Of a DNA stretch of 64,000 bases, positions 17,438 through 25,478 are shown piece by piece. The first letter of the stretch is position 1. Each line of letters begins with the position of its first letter. The notes beneath the pieces are model-generated. The model saw only the letters and a program-made list of their open reading frames with translations. It did no database searches and had not been told where the DNA came from. The position numbers were made by a program, and so were the translations under genes. This DNA comes from Kiritimatiellales bacterium (GTDB lineage: Bacteria > Verrucomicrobiota > Kiritimatiellia > Kiritimatiellales > Tichowtungiaceae): NCBI GenBank assembly GCA_041656295.1, contig JBBADV010000007.1:1-64000 (forward strand). The letters are read 5' to 3'.

Positions 17438-17493
17438 GGCGGTGCCGGCACAAATTGTGAGTCCTGATCTATACGTGCTCAATATAAACGGTT

Positions 17494-17946
17494 TTAAAAT
17501 GCCAGCAGCATAAAGATCATGACAAACAATGCGATGGTTTCTACGGTGCCGACGGCAATGATGTAGTTGACAAAACCTTTTCCGGTCTCGGCATACGCGT
17601 CGCAGCCGGCAGCACAGACTCTGCCCTGAAGCCATGCCGATGCGCCCAGGGCAATTCCGGACATCAGTCCGCCGATTAAGAAGACCAGCCAGAGTTCCGG
17701 ATTTTCAATTGCACGCGCTTTAAACAGCAGCATAACGATTAATCCGTAAATTGTCTGCGACAGCGGCGCGCCGATAAATGAAAGCAGAAGAAACGGCGCC
17801 GGACGGTTTTGTGCGTAGCATTTCTTCCACGCTCCGATTCCCGCCGAGCCGGCGATTGAAATTCCGATGGCCGATCCGAGCGCGCTGAATCCCAGCGCAA
17901 GCGGCCCGCCGATTTTTGCCAATGCAAGCATTCCTGTTACATCCAT
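17494..17946 (-). CDS. ntpK: V-type ATP synthase subunit K (proteolipid)
   Basis: This is the membrane rotor subunit that carries the transported ion. The 150-residue protein has four membrane helices in two hairpins, as in other V-type K subunits. The second hairpin has the ion-binding glutamate in VGTVETIALFV (Glu136); the matching place in the first hairpin (GSAGIGAWKK) has none. The start at 17946 has GGAGGAAT upstream; longer frames reaching 18126 overlap subunit I and lack family similarity. It is the last gene of the operon and is followed by a strong terminator. Na+ or H+ specificity cannot be decided here. Confidence 0.9.
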   Translation of the reverse strand: MDVTGMLALAKIGGPLALGFSALGSAIGISIAGSAGIGAWKKCYAQNRPAPFLLLSFIGAPLSQTIYGLIVMLLFKARAIENPELWLVFLIGGLMSGIALGASAWLQGRVCAAGCDAYAETGKGFVNYIIAVGTVETIALFVMIFMLLAF

Positions 17947-17966
17947 ACTGATTCCTCCATTCTCCG

Positions 17967-19739
17967 TTAATCTTTCCGAAAAGGTTGATAAGCAACGCCG
18001 CCCCACTGTACGCCGACATGATTGGAAAACTCCAATGTGTTCAGGCGAATACCGTGAACCAGCACGCTGAGTGCCGCCAGCGTAATATTGAGCGCGTGCC
18101 CGATGAAAATGACAAACGCGCCGCACAACTGCCCGACCACAACCGGCAGTGCGCCGTTCACATCTGCGCCCATGTTATTAAATGCCTGCGCGATAGCCAG
18201 CGACGCCGCACCGACGGCGTACAAGCGCACATACGAAATAATGTCGGTGAAATTTCCGACAATATCCAGCGCCAGCGTGATGAGCCCTGTATAATTTTTG
18301 ATCAGGATCGTGCCTAGCGTAATCAGTCCGGCGCCGATTCCCAGTGCGGTCCAGAGGACAATATTCAGCTCACCAATTCCAATAACAAGATTCAGCGCGA
18401 GAAAATAAAACGCCCAGGTGGTAAAGAGCCAGCCGAGATCACATACCGCTGTCGGAGAGTTAAGCTTCCGGATCAGGTTCCAGCCGTGCGCAATCGACAA
18501 ATGAATGGCACCGATCGTAAAACAGACCAGCATCACACGCGTCCGCACAAGATCAGCATCGCCGCCACCCAGAAGCCACGGCAGTGTGATATGCTGCAGC
18601 GGTTTGGGCAGAAACTGTAAGTCGATGCCGAACCATGATCCGTTCATCACGCCCCAGATCACAGTACAGCTGCTCATCAGAATCAGCAGATTCACCGTCA
18701 TCTGTGCAATCCGGCTTTTTTTGAATTTAAACTTTGCCCACAGGCTGGCGGTGATAAAGAGAAGCCCGTATCCGGCGTCGCCGACAATAAACGCGTAGAA
18801 AATACTCAAAAAAACAAGGAACAGGCCGCTGATATCTACTTCGTCATATCCGGGCAGCACATCAATCAGGCGATATACGGGCTTAATCAGGCTCATCCAT
18901 TTCGGATCGGTCAGCAGTGTCGGAACCGGATCATCTGCCGCCGGTTCTTCAACCAGAACCGCCCAGCCGTTTTTGCCAGCTGCCGCACTAATTTCTTCTT
19001 CCTGCCGCACCGGGAAAAATCCGTATAAATAAAGAATATCTTTTTCATCACCCATGCCGGCGCGCGCTTCCAGATAACGGATGCGGCTTTCTTCCGCCGC
19101 CGCAAACTCAGCAACCGCCGCACGATCAGCAGCCAAAATTTCTAATTCGAGGCGAATGTTCTCCTGCCGGCTTTTATACTGTTCAAGCTGAACTTTCATG
19201 TCATCCAGCGACTCTTCCGGCAGCAGAACAACGGTGATATCCAAATCAATTTTTTCACGCGAAATCAACGCGGCATAGACCGTTCCTTTTGTGCGCGACA
19301 ATTCGACCAGCCGGATGTCATCGGGAATGTGATTGATATCCTTCGTCGATAAAGCCGCCAGTGTCACATAAACCCCGGATGCTTCCAGCGACCGGATCGT
19401 TTCCGGAGAAAAACTGCCGAACGGCTGATAACGCTGAACCCGCTGTTGTTGCGCGTCAATTTGTTCTGTGAGTACTTCACGCTGTGATATCAACTCATGC
19501 ACCGCATCGATAATTTTTTGCACCGGCATTCCTGTTGAATGTGCAGCAGACTGCCCGGACAGCGCAGTTAATACGCGCTTGAGTGAAGCGAGCGTTTCAC
19601 GGGCCTTATCCAGTTCGTTCCCCGCCGGCGGCTGTACCGGCGTTAAATGCACCACGCCAAGATCACGCAGTGCATCCAGCGTTGTTTCGCGGGAGGCGCG
19701 CGTGCACAGCAGCGTCAGTTTTTTCATTTTAACAATCAT
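17967..19739 (-). CDS. ntpI: V-type ATP synthase subunit I
   Basis: This is the stator membrane subunit (homologue of subunit a) that forms the ion half-channels. The 590-residue protein has a cytoplasmic, coiled-coil-rich N-terminal half (about 1-330) and a C-terminal half with seven or so membrane segments. It includes the helix VRLYAVGAASLAIAQAFNNM with the essential arginine, and a closing GHALNITLAALSVLVHGIRLNTLEFSNH. ATG 19739 (MIVKMKKLTLL) matches relatives; the in-frame GTG at 19751 lies in the flanking repeat. The likely ribosome site GGGAAG sits at the edge of that repeat. Confidence 0.9.
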   Translation of the reverse strand: MIVKMKKLTLLCTRASRETTLDALRDLGVVHLTPVQPPAGNELDKARETLASLKRVLTALSGQSAAHSTGMPVQKIIDAVHELISQREVLTEQIDAQQQRVQRYQPFGSFSPETIRSLEASGVYVTLAALSTKDINHIPDDIRLVELSRTKGTVYAALISREKIDLDITVVLLPEESLDDMKVQLEQYKSRQENIRLELEILAADRAAVAEFAAAEESRIRYLEARAGMGDEKDILYLYGFFPVRQEEEISAAAGKNGWAVLVEEPAADDPVPTLLTDPKWMSLIKPVYRLIDVLPGYDEVDISGLFLVFLSIFYAFIVGDAGYGLLFITASLWAKFKFKKSRIAQMTVNLLILMSSCTVIWGVMNGSWFGIDLQFLPKPLQHITLPWLLGGGDADLVRTRVMLVCFTIGAIHLSIAHGWNLIRKLNSPTAVCDLGWLFTTWAFYFLALNLVIGIGELNIVLWTALGIGAGLITLGTILIKNYTGLITLALDIVGNFTDIISYVRLYAVGAASLAIAQAFNNMGADVNGALPVVVGQLCGAFVIFIGHALNITLAALSVLVHGIRLNTLEFSNHVGVQWGGVAYQPFRKD

Positions 19740-19746
19740 TTTACTT

Positions 19747-19782
19747 CCCACGAATTACACGAATAAACAGGAATTAAAGAAC
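19747..19782 (+). repeat. Family G repeat, left flank of GxxExxY cassette 1
   Basis: The block starts CCCACGAATTACACGAATAA. Its inverted partner is at 20141-20176 and a solo copy at 33865-33880. It overlaps the stop codon (19774-19776) of the GxxExxY gene. Confidence 0.8.
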
Positions 19783-20160
19783 GATTCTTTCATATTCAAG
19801 ATTCGGGTAATGTCCAAAATTCACAATGATTCCTAATTTAAATCCGGTCGCACTCAAATAATTCAAAACCTGCGCGCGATGCGCATCCGTAATTTTGTCC
19901 ACCGCTTTCAATTCTAAAATAATGTTATCAAAACAAATAAAGTCCGGTTCATAAGAATGATTGAGTTTTTGTCCGCGATAAAACAAATCCAGTTTCTTTT
20001 GTGCCTCAAATGGAATTTTTTGAAATGCCAGTTCAATTCCCATACACTCCTGATAAACCGGCTCAAGAAATCCGAAACCTTTCTCATTATACACGTTGAA
20101 GCACGCCCCAATGATCGCGAAGCTTTCTTTTTTATATAAAATGTCTTTATTCGTGTTCAT
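19774..20160 (-). CDS. GxxExxY protein, inserted between V-ATPase subunits D and I
   Basis: The 128-residue protein carries the family name motif as GFLEPVY (residues 30-36) and the PD-(D/E)XK-like pattern D-FICFDNIILELKAV near residues 73-86, followed by HRAQVLNYLSATGFKLGIIVNFG. The family is small and uncharacterised; a nuclease-like fold is suggested by these acidic and lysine residues. The first codons (MNTNKD) and the stop lie inside inverted CCCACGAAT-type repeats, so the gene exactly fills the space between them. It is codirectional with the V-ATPase operon but unlikely to be an ATPase part. Confidence 0.85.
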   Translation of the reverse strand: MNTNKDILYKKESFAIIGACFNVYNEKGFGFLEPVYQECMGIELAFQKIPFEAQKKLDLFYRGQKLNHSYEPDFICFDNIILELKAVDKITDAHRAQVLNYLSATGFKLGIIVNFGHYPNLEYERIVL

Positions 20161-20176
20161 TCGTGTTATTCGTGGG
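20141..20176 (-). repeat. Family G repeat, right flank of GxxExxY cassette 1
   Basis: Read on the minus strand it starts CCCACGAATAACACGAATGA, matching the left flank at 19747-19782 in 17 of the first 19 bases. It contains the start codon of the GxxExxY gene. Confidence 0.8.
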
Positions 20177-20181
20177 CAAAT

Positions 20182-20787
20182 CTAAATGGCACCGGCCTTT
20201 TCAGCGCTTTTGTTTTTCGCGAGTTTTGACCGCGCTACAGCGGACGTCTGCTGATCGCCGATAAAGATGCGGATCATGCGGATATTTTCTTTACACTCCG
20301 GAATTTTTACTTTTTCAAAAAGATTCACACGCTGTGCTGTGGTTTCAAGCTCACACGCCAGCAGCCGGTGCTGCTCTTCAATGATTCCGCGTTCAACGCG
20401 CAGGCGAATCAGATGCTGCAGCATTTTAATTCCGTGATCCACCCACGGCGGCGTTTCAAACAGATCAGGAGTTTTTTCGGCAAATTCAATTTTTTCAAAC
20501 AGCGGAATGACAACGCCGGCAATATTTCCGTATGCACGGTGAATTGCTTTAACCTCGATGTACGGCAGAAAATCAAACGGTTCGGAAAAAAGTTTTACCC
20601 ACGAGGCCAAACCGGTACGCGCTGTCTTCTCTTCGTCATGTTTCGCGGCAATCTGCGTTTCAAGCTGACGCAATTCAACCTGTAGCTGCTGCTTTTTTAA
20701 CTGCAGCGTCGGCAGATACCGCGTAAAGCGCGTCAGTGCGTCGCGCTGCGCTTTCAACTCATTCTTTGTGTACTTTATTTTAGCCAT
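20182..20787 (-). CDS. ntpD: V-type ATP synthase subunit D
   Basis: This is the central rotor shaft subunit that passes rotation between the A3B3 head and the membrane ring. The 201-residue length fits. The N-terminus KYTKNELKAQRDALTRFTRY and long helical, charged ends (predicted coiled coil at about 5-60 and 125-175) match subunit D. The gene lies after subunit B with a 52-base repeat-rich gap. In an uninterrupted operon the next gene would be subunit I; here a GxxExxY cassette intervenes. Confidence 0.9.
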   Translation of the reverse strand: MAKIKYTKNELKAQRDALTRFTRYLPTLQLKKQQLQVELRQLETQIAAKHDEEKTARTGLASWVKLFSEPFDFLPYIEVKAIHRAYGNIAGVVIPLFEKIEFAEKTPDLFETPPWVDHGIKMLQHLIRLRVERGIIEEQHRLLACELETTAQRVNLFEKVKIPECKENIRMIRIFIGDQQTSAVARSKLAKNKSAEKAGAI

Positions 20788-20836
20788 CTATTTTTCCAAC
20801 ACTCGCTTCGCTCAAGTTCGCCAAGTCCGCAAAAAT

Positions 20837-20864
20837 TTCTTAGCGCTCTTCGCGAACTTCTGTT
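20837..20864 (-). repeat. Family E repeat forming the 3' end of the subunit B gene
   Basis: On the minus strand it reads AACAGAAGTTCGCGAAGAGC and onward. It encodes the last residues QTEVREER and the stop codon of subunit B. Other copies lie at 23909-23939, 24321-24350 and 33994-34023. Confidence 0.7.
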
Positions 20865-22165
20865 TGTTTTTCCTTTCGAGGCCAGAATTGTTCAATGAGT
20901 TTGGTTGAAATTCCGGTTTCCTGCGGCTCAAAGCAATCGGCGAGCATCTGCCAGCCGAGATCGAGCGCGGCCTCGAGCGGAATGTTTACCGCGAGCGACA
21001 TCATTTCGTTTTCAAAGCGTTCGCCGTATTTCAGCAGCTTGTCGTCCCATGTGCTCATGCGGAACCCCATCGACTGTTTTTCAAGCGTTTCTTTATAGGA
21101 TGCGTACAGCTGGATCATTGTATCCATGATGGTGCGGTGATCAGCGCGCGTTTTTCCGTTCACCTGCTGTTTTAAACGGCTGAGTGAGCCGAACGGCTCG
21201 ATCCGGCCGTTTTTCAGATAGAACTGTCCCTCGGTGATGTAGCCGGTGTTATCCGGCACCGGATGTGTGACATCGTCGCCCGGCATCGTGGTTACAGCAA
21301 GAATGGTGATTGAGCCGGCGCCCTCAAAGTCCACGGCTTTTTCGTAGCGCGCGGCCAGCTGACTGTAGAGGTCGCCGGGATAACCGCGGTTCGACGGAAT
21401 CTGCTCCATCGTGATTGCAACTTCTTTACGTGCGTCGGCATAGTTCGTCATGTCCGTTAACAGCACGAGCACGCGTTTATTGTCGAGGGCAAATTTTTCA
21501 GCAACAGCAAGTGCGATGTCCGGCACGAGCAGGCATTCCACCGTCGGATCAGCGGCCGTATGAACATACAACACGGAGCGCGACAGCGCGCCGTTTTCTT
21601 CGAGGTAGTCGCGAAAATAGAGATAGTCGTCATGCTTCAATCCCATGCCGCCGAGGATAATCACATCCACTTCTGCCTGCAGTGCGATGCGCGCGAGCAG
21701 TTCGTTATACGGTTCGCCGGCAACGGAAAAAACCGGCAGCTTCTGCGATTCAACCAGTGTGTTAAACACATCGATCATTGGAATTCCGGTGCGCACCATG
21801 TTGCGCGGAATGATGCGCTTCGCCGGATTCACCGATGGCCCGCCGATGGGGATTTCATTCTCTGTAATTGCCGGCCCTTTATCGCGCGGAGTGCCGCTGC
21901 CGGTGAAGACGCGCCCGAGTAGATTTTCAGAAAACGGTGTTCCCATGGCATGACCGAGAAACCGGACTTTGGCATCGGTGGCAATGCCGCGCCCGCCGGC
22001 GAATACCTGCAGGAATACGCGACCGTTTTCCAGACGGATCACCTGCGCCAGTGATGTGCCGAAACCGGATGTTACTTCCGCCAGTTCGTTGTATGTCACA
22101 TCGCCGGCGCTGACAACAATCACGTTGCCGGTAATCTGTTCAATGCGGTGATAAATTTTATTCAT
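20840..22165 (-). CDS. ntpB: V-type ATP synthase subunit B
   Basis: This is the non-catalytic nucleotide-site subunit of the A3B3 head. The 441 residues include the beta-barrel domain, IPMIDVFNTLVESQKLPVFSV and VLVLLTDMTNYADARKEVAITMEQIPSNRGYPGDLYSQLAARYEKA, all typical of B. As usual for this subunit, no intact Walker A motif is present. It overlaps the end of subunit A by 8 bases, which suggests translational coupling. Its last residues (KQTEVREER) are encoded by a family E repeat and are not conserved in the family. Confidence 0.95.
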   Translation of the reverse strand: MNKIYHRIEQITGNVIVVSAGDVTYNELAEVTSGFGTSLAQVIRLENGRVFLQVFAGGRGIATDAKVRFLGHAMGTPFSENLLGRVFTGSGTPRDKGPAITENEIPIGGPSVNPAKRIIPRNMVRTGIPMIDVFNTLVESQKLPVFSVAGEPYNELLARIALQAEVDVIILGGMGLKHDDYLYFRDYLEENGALSRSVLYVHTAADPTVECLLVPDIALAVAEKFALDNKRVLVLLTDMTNYADARKEVAITMEQIPSNRGYPGDLYSQLAARYEKAVDFEGAGSITILAVTTMPGDDVTHPVPDNTGYITEGQFYLKNGRIEPFGSLSRLKQQVNGKTRADHRTIMDTMIQLYASYKETLEKQSMGFRMSTWDDKLLKYGERFENEMMSLAVNIPLEAALDLGWQMLADCFEPQETGISTKLIEQFWPRKEKQTEVREER

Positions 22166-23885
22166 GGGTTGCGACCTCCGCGATCTGCTGATTCAACTGA
22201 TCTTCCTGTTTTTTAAATTCGGCGGACTCAAACGCCAGCTGGTTCCAGTCGCGCGTTGCCTGCGTAAGCGTATGAAAAAATGCGCGCGCAGTGTCTTTTG
22301 TTTCAAACATCAGTTTTGTGTTCAGGAATTTTACAATGAATCTGAACACATATTTCTGACGATCTGCCGGCGTGGCCGAATCCACCTCGTTATAAGCGTT
22401 CTGCTGAAGATAGACCGCATCGAGATATTCGGATTTCAGATAAAGGACGAAGTCGTCCATCGACGTGCCCTCTTCTCCAACCACCTTCATCATCTGATCG
22501 ACTTCGTTGCCTTCGCGCAAAAACCGGCGCGCGGTGCTCAGCTCAACATCGTCAACGATACTGCTATATTTACTCCAGCTTTCGAGCGGGTCAATTGCCG
22601 GATACCGGCGCGCATCAGAGCGTGCACGCGACAGCCCGTGAAATGCGCCGACCACTTTCAGCGTGCCCTGCGTCACCGGTTCTTCAAAGTTACCGCCCGC
22701 CGGCGACACTGTTCCGCCGATCGTCACCGAGCCCGTTTCGCCGTTGTTGAGACGAACCACGCCGCCGCGTTCATAGAACGCCGCAATCACGGATTCAAGA
22801 TATGCCGGAAATGCCTCCTCGCCCGGAATCTCCTCAAGACGACCGGACATTTCGCGCAGCGCCTGCGCCCAGCGTGACGTTGAGTCGGCGAGCAGCAGAA
22901 CATTCAAACCCATCTGCCGGTAATATTCCGCAATTGTCACGGCGGTGTAAACCGATGCCTCGCGCGCTGCCACCGGCATTGAACTCGTGTTACAAATAAT
23001 CAGTGTGCGCTCCATTAGACTTTTGCCGGTGCGCGGGTCGGTCAGCTCCGGAAATTCGCGCAGTGTTTCAACCACTTCGCCGGCGCGCTCGCCGCATGCC
23101 GCAAAAATTACAATATCGACGTCCGCGTGGCGGCTCGTTACCTGTTGCAGCACTGTTTTGCCGGCACCAAACGGACCGGGAATACAATAGGTGCCGCCGC
23201 GCGCCACCGGAAAAAATGTATCGATTACGCGCTGCGACGTTGCCAGCGGTTCCGTCGGGCGCAACCGTTCGGCGTAACAGCGAATCGGCACTTTTACCGG
23301 CCAGACCTGCATCATGCTGACGTCGTGCTCTTTGCCTGTTTCATCCGTCACCACCGCAATTTTTTCAGTGACGGTATAGTCGCCGGCTTCGGAAATTGAT
23401 TTCACGGTCAGCTTTCCGGCGAGACGGAACGGCACCATAATTTTGTGTTTAAAAATCCCCTCCGGCACTTCGCCCAGCGCATCGCCGGCAACCACAACAT
23501 CGCCGGTTTTCACCAGCGGTGTGAACGCCCATGGTTTATCGCGCGGCAGCGGATCGAGATAAACGCCGCGCTGCAAAAAAAAGCCCTCCTTTTCGGCGAG
23601 CGCCGGCAGCGGATTCTGTAAACCGTCGAACACCTGCGTTAACAGTCCCGGACCGAGCTCCGCTGAAAGCAGTTCGCTGGTAAACTCAACCAGATCGCCG
23701 ATTTTCAGACCGCCGGTATCTTCGAACACCTGCATATCCGCATGCTGATCCCGGATGCGGATCACTTCCGCTTTCAGCCGGATATCACCGAGCTTTGCAT
23801 AGCCCACCTCATTCTGAATCACCGGCGTATCAAATTCCACCGTCAACAGGTTTCCGTTCACTCCAACAATTTTTCCAACGTTCAT
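22158..23885 (-). CDS. ntpA: V-type ATP synthase subunit A
   Basis: This is the catalytic ATP-binding subunit. The 575-residue protein has the P-loop PGPFGAGKTVLQQ, the inserted 'non-homologous region' before it (about residues 110-190), LADSTSRWAQALREMSGRLEEIPGEEAFPAYL and the SGSVTIGGTVSPAGGNFEEPV-like loop. ATG 23885 (MNVGKIVGVNGNLLTVEF) with AAGGAAC upstream is preferred over the codon at 23909, which lies at the edge of a repeat. It is followed by subunit B with an 8-base overlap. Confidence 0.95.
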   Translation of the reverse strand: MNVGKIVGVNGNLLTVEFDTPVIQNEVGYAKLGDIRLKAEVIRIRDQHADMQVFEDTGGLKIGDLVEFTSELLSAELGPGLLTQVFDGLQNPLPALAEKEGFFLQRGVYLDPLPRDKPWAFTPLVKTGDVVVAGDALGEVPEGIFKHKIMVPFRLAGKLTVKSISEAGDYTVTEKIAVVTDETGKEHDVSMMQVWPVKVPIRCYAERLRPTEPLATSQRVIDTFFPVARGGTYCIPGPFGAGKTVLQQVTSRHADVDIVIFAACGERAGEVVETLREFPELTDPRTGKSLMERTLIICNTSSMPVAAREASVYTAVTIAEYYRQMGLNVLLLADSTSRWAQALREMSGRLEEIPGEEAFPAYLESVIAAFYERGGVVRLNNGETGSVTIGGTVSPAGGNFEEPVTQGTLKVVGAFHGLSRARSDARRYPAIDPLESWSKYSSIVDDVELSTARRFLREGNEVDQMMKVVGEEGTSMDDFVLYLKSEYLDAVYLQQNAYNEVDSATPADRQKYVFRFIVKFLNTKLMFETKDTARAFFHTLTQATRDWNQLAFESAEFKKQEDQLNQQIAEVATHE

Positions 23886-23908
23886 ATTCCGTTCCTTACC
23901 TGTTTTCA

Positions 23909-23939
23909 AACAGAAGGTCGCGAAGTCCGCAAAGAACTC
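23909..23939 (+). repeat. Family E repeat, left flank of GxxExxY cassette 2
   Basis: It reads AACAGAAGGTCGCGAAGTCC and onward. Its inverted partner is at 24321-24350. The stop codon of the GxxExxY gene (23938-23940) is at its inner edge. Confidence 0.75.
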
Positions 23940-24315
23940 AGACCTGATCTGCTCCTTTCAAAATCAACCGGTAAATTCCATTTTTTAAAACCGGCTCATA
24001 AAAATTTATAATCAACCCGACCGGCGCATTAAGCAGTTTCATATAACTCAGCAGTTGAGCCTTATGTTCGGGAAGCACTTCTCTTACCACTTTCAATTCG
24101 AGAATCAGACAACGGTCGACAAACACATCCAGACGCAATGGTTCATCAAAAACAAACCCTTTATATTCCACCGGAACAACAACCTGATTCTCTGCTGGAA
24201 TTTTTTGGAGCTCCAGTTCACGTATCAGGCATTTTTCATAAATTGATTCAACCAGTCCCGGACCTTTTTCACGGTGAACTTCAAATGCATCGGCTCGCCG
24301 GAAATCCTTATGCAT
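23938..24315 (-). CDS. GxxExxY protein, inserted between DUF2764 and subunit A
   Basis: The 125-residue protein has GLVESIY (residues 19-25, the GxxExxY motif) and the acidic/lysine series LRLDVFVDRCLILELKVV near 61-77, followed by HKAQLLSYMKLLNAPVGLIINF. It is a distant paralogue of the protein at 19774-20160. Its ATG overlaps the DUF2764 stop by 8 bases, and a GGAGG from the right repeat sits just upstream. Inverted family E repeats lie at both ends. A nuclease-like role is only a fold-based guess. Confidence 0.85.
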   Translation of the reverse strand: MHKDFRRADAFEVHREKGPGLVESIYEKCLIRELELQKIPAENQVVVPVEYKGFVFDEPLRLDVFVDRCLILELKVVREVLPEHKAQLLSYMKLLNAPVGLIINFYEPVLKNGIYRLILKGADQV

Positions 24316-24865
24316 CTTCGCCTCCTTTGTGTCCGTCGCGATCTTCTGTTAGAGATTTTGCAATAAATTTTTCAACGGCAACGATGCCTTTTTCATCGTT
24401 CATCTGCATCCAGCGCGTGGCAAGCCGCAGTTTCGCAGCATAAGCGACGACCGCCGGAAACCCGAACGGATCAGTCGCCGCCAGTTCATCGGCAAGATTC
24501 CAGCGAACACGGTCGAGTTCCATTTCCATCTCTGCCGGATTACTTCTGGCGAATGCGTCCTGCACCGATTTTTCGAGTGCGACGCTGAATCCGCTGAACG
24601 GATGAGACTGCATAAGATTTTCGCCGGTATGATGTTTTGCGCGCAACCGGATAAGCGCATCACGCAACTGAACTTCAGCATTCCATAAAATTCCGGCGGC
24701 ACCCGCCGGCGGTTCACGGTTTCCAAGCACGGCATCCACGGTGTCCAGATCTGTCGATGACAGCTCTGTCATGCATGCCGCACGAAACCCGTCCGCATCC
24801 AGCACCGGTTTTTCCCCCAGACGCAGATACGGCAGCGACGCAACCAGATACCAATATTTTTTCAT
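24308..24865 (-). CDS. DUF2764 family V-ATPase-associated protein
   Basis: The 185-residue protein starts KKYWYLVASLPYLRLGEKP, the standard opening of DUF2764 proteins, which are encoded between subunits E and A in V-ATPase operons of Bacteroidetes, spirochaetes and chlamydiae. Helical content and position suggest it fills the role of subunit C/d, which links the rotor to the ring; this is inference. The final residues TEDRDGHKGGEDA are encoded by a family E repeat and may be an acquired tail. It starts 4 bases after the stop of subunit E. Confidence 0.85.
   Translation of the reverse strand: MKKYWYLVASLPYLRLGEKPVLDADGFRAACMTELSSTDLDTVDAVLGNREPPAGAAGILWNAEVQLRDALIRLRAKHHTGENLMQSHPFSGFSVALEKSVQDAFARSNPAEMEMELDRVRWNLADELAATDPFGFPAVVAYAAKLRLATRWMQMNDEKGIVAVEKFIAKSLTEDRDGHKGGEDA
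24321..24350 (-). repeat. Family E repeat, right flank of GxxExxY cassette 2
   Basis: On the minus strand it reads AACAGAAGATCGCGACGGAC and onward to GGAGG. It encodes the C-terminal tail of DUF2764 and gives the ribosome site of the GxxExxY gene. Confidence 0.7.
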
Positions 24866-24869
24866 TCCA

Positions 24870-25478
24870 TTATTTCACAGCATGCTGTGCGGCCGCGCCG
24901 ACAATTCCGGCGAGATTCGGCCGCAGCAACGCCATCAGTGCCGCAGCAATCGCATCCTGGGTAAAATCCATATACGCGTGGTCGTCTTTGAAGCTGACTT
25001 TAAATCCCTGCAGCACGTCGTTATCTGTTTTCAATTCAACGCCCCGCCTGGCTGCAGCAAGGAATTTGCCGGCGACGAATTCCGCCAGCCGTTTTTTATC
25101 CTCTGCGTTCACCAAAAATTCAGTACCGGAATCGGCCGATTCCGCCAGCTTCAGCATCATCTCCTTCATCACATCACCGGAAAGCTCTTCGGCCGCCGCC
25201 TGCGCTACAATTCCAGCAATCATATTTCCAACGCCTTCACCGGCGGTAATAATCACGTCGCGTGCGGCCTGTTGCAGCGAAGCAGTACTGCGCTGTGTAA
25301 ACAGCGTTGACTCCGCTTCCGCTTTTTCAATCATCGCTTTCGCTTTGGCTTCGGCATGACTCACAATTTTTGCGGCGTCCTCTTTGGCTTTGGCAAGAAT
25401 TGCGGAGGCTTCCCGTTCCGCTTTTTCAATGCCTTCTTTTTGAATCTGATTCAGCAGGGGTTGCAGTTCTTCAGCCAT
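24870..25478 (-). CDS. ntpE: V-type ATP synthase subunit E
   Basis: This is the peripheral stalk subunit. The 202-residue protein starts MAEELQPLLNQIQKEGIEKA, followed by an Ala/Glu/Lys-rich coiled coil to about residue 80 and a globular C-terminal domain, as in E subunits. The start at 25478 with CCGGAG upstream fits the family; the longer frame to 25583 adds an unrelated hydrophobic stretch. It is the first gene of the operon, whose order E-DUF2764-A-B-D-I-K matches other PVC and Bacteroidetes clusters. Confidence 0.85.
   Translation of the reverse strand: MAEELQPLLNQIQKEGIEKAEREASAILAKAKEDAAKIVSHAEAKAKAMIEKAEAESTLFTQRSTASLQQAARDVIITAGEGVGNMIAGIVAQAAAEELSGDVMKEMMLKLAESADSGTEFLVNAEDKKRLAEFVAGKFLAAARRGVELKTDNDVLQGFKVSFKDDHAYMDFTQDAIAAALMALLRPNLAGIVGAAAQHAVK

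Noticed and set aside
19774..24315. GxxExxY proteins as missing V-ATPase subunits
   Set aside because: Their motifs belong to an uncharacterised nuclease-like family, they are bracketed by repeats, and the remaining operon order is complete without them.
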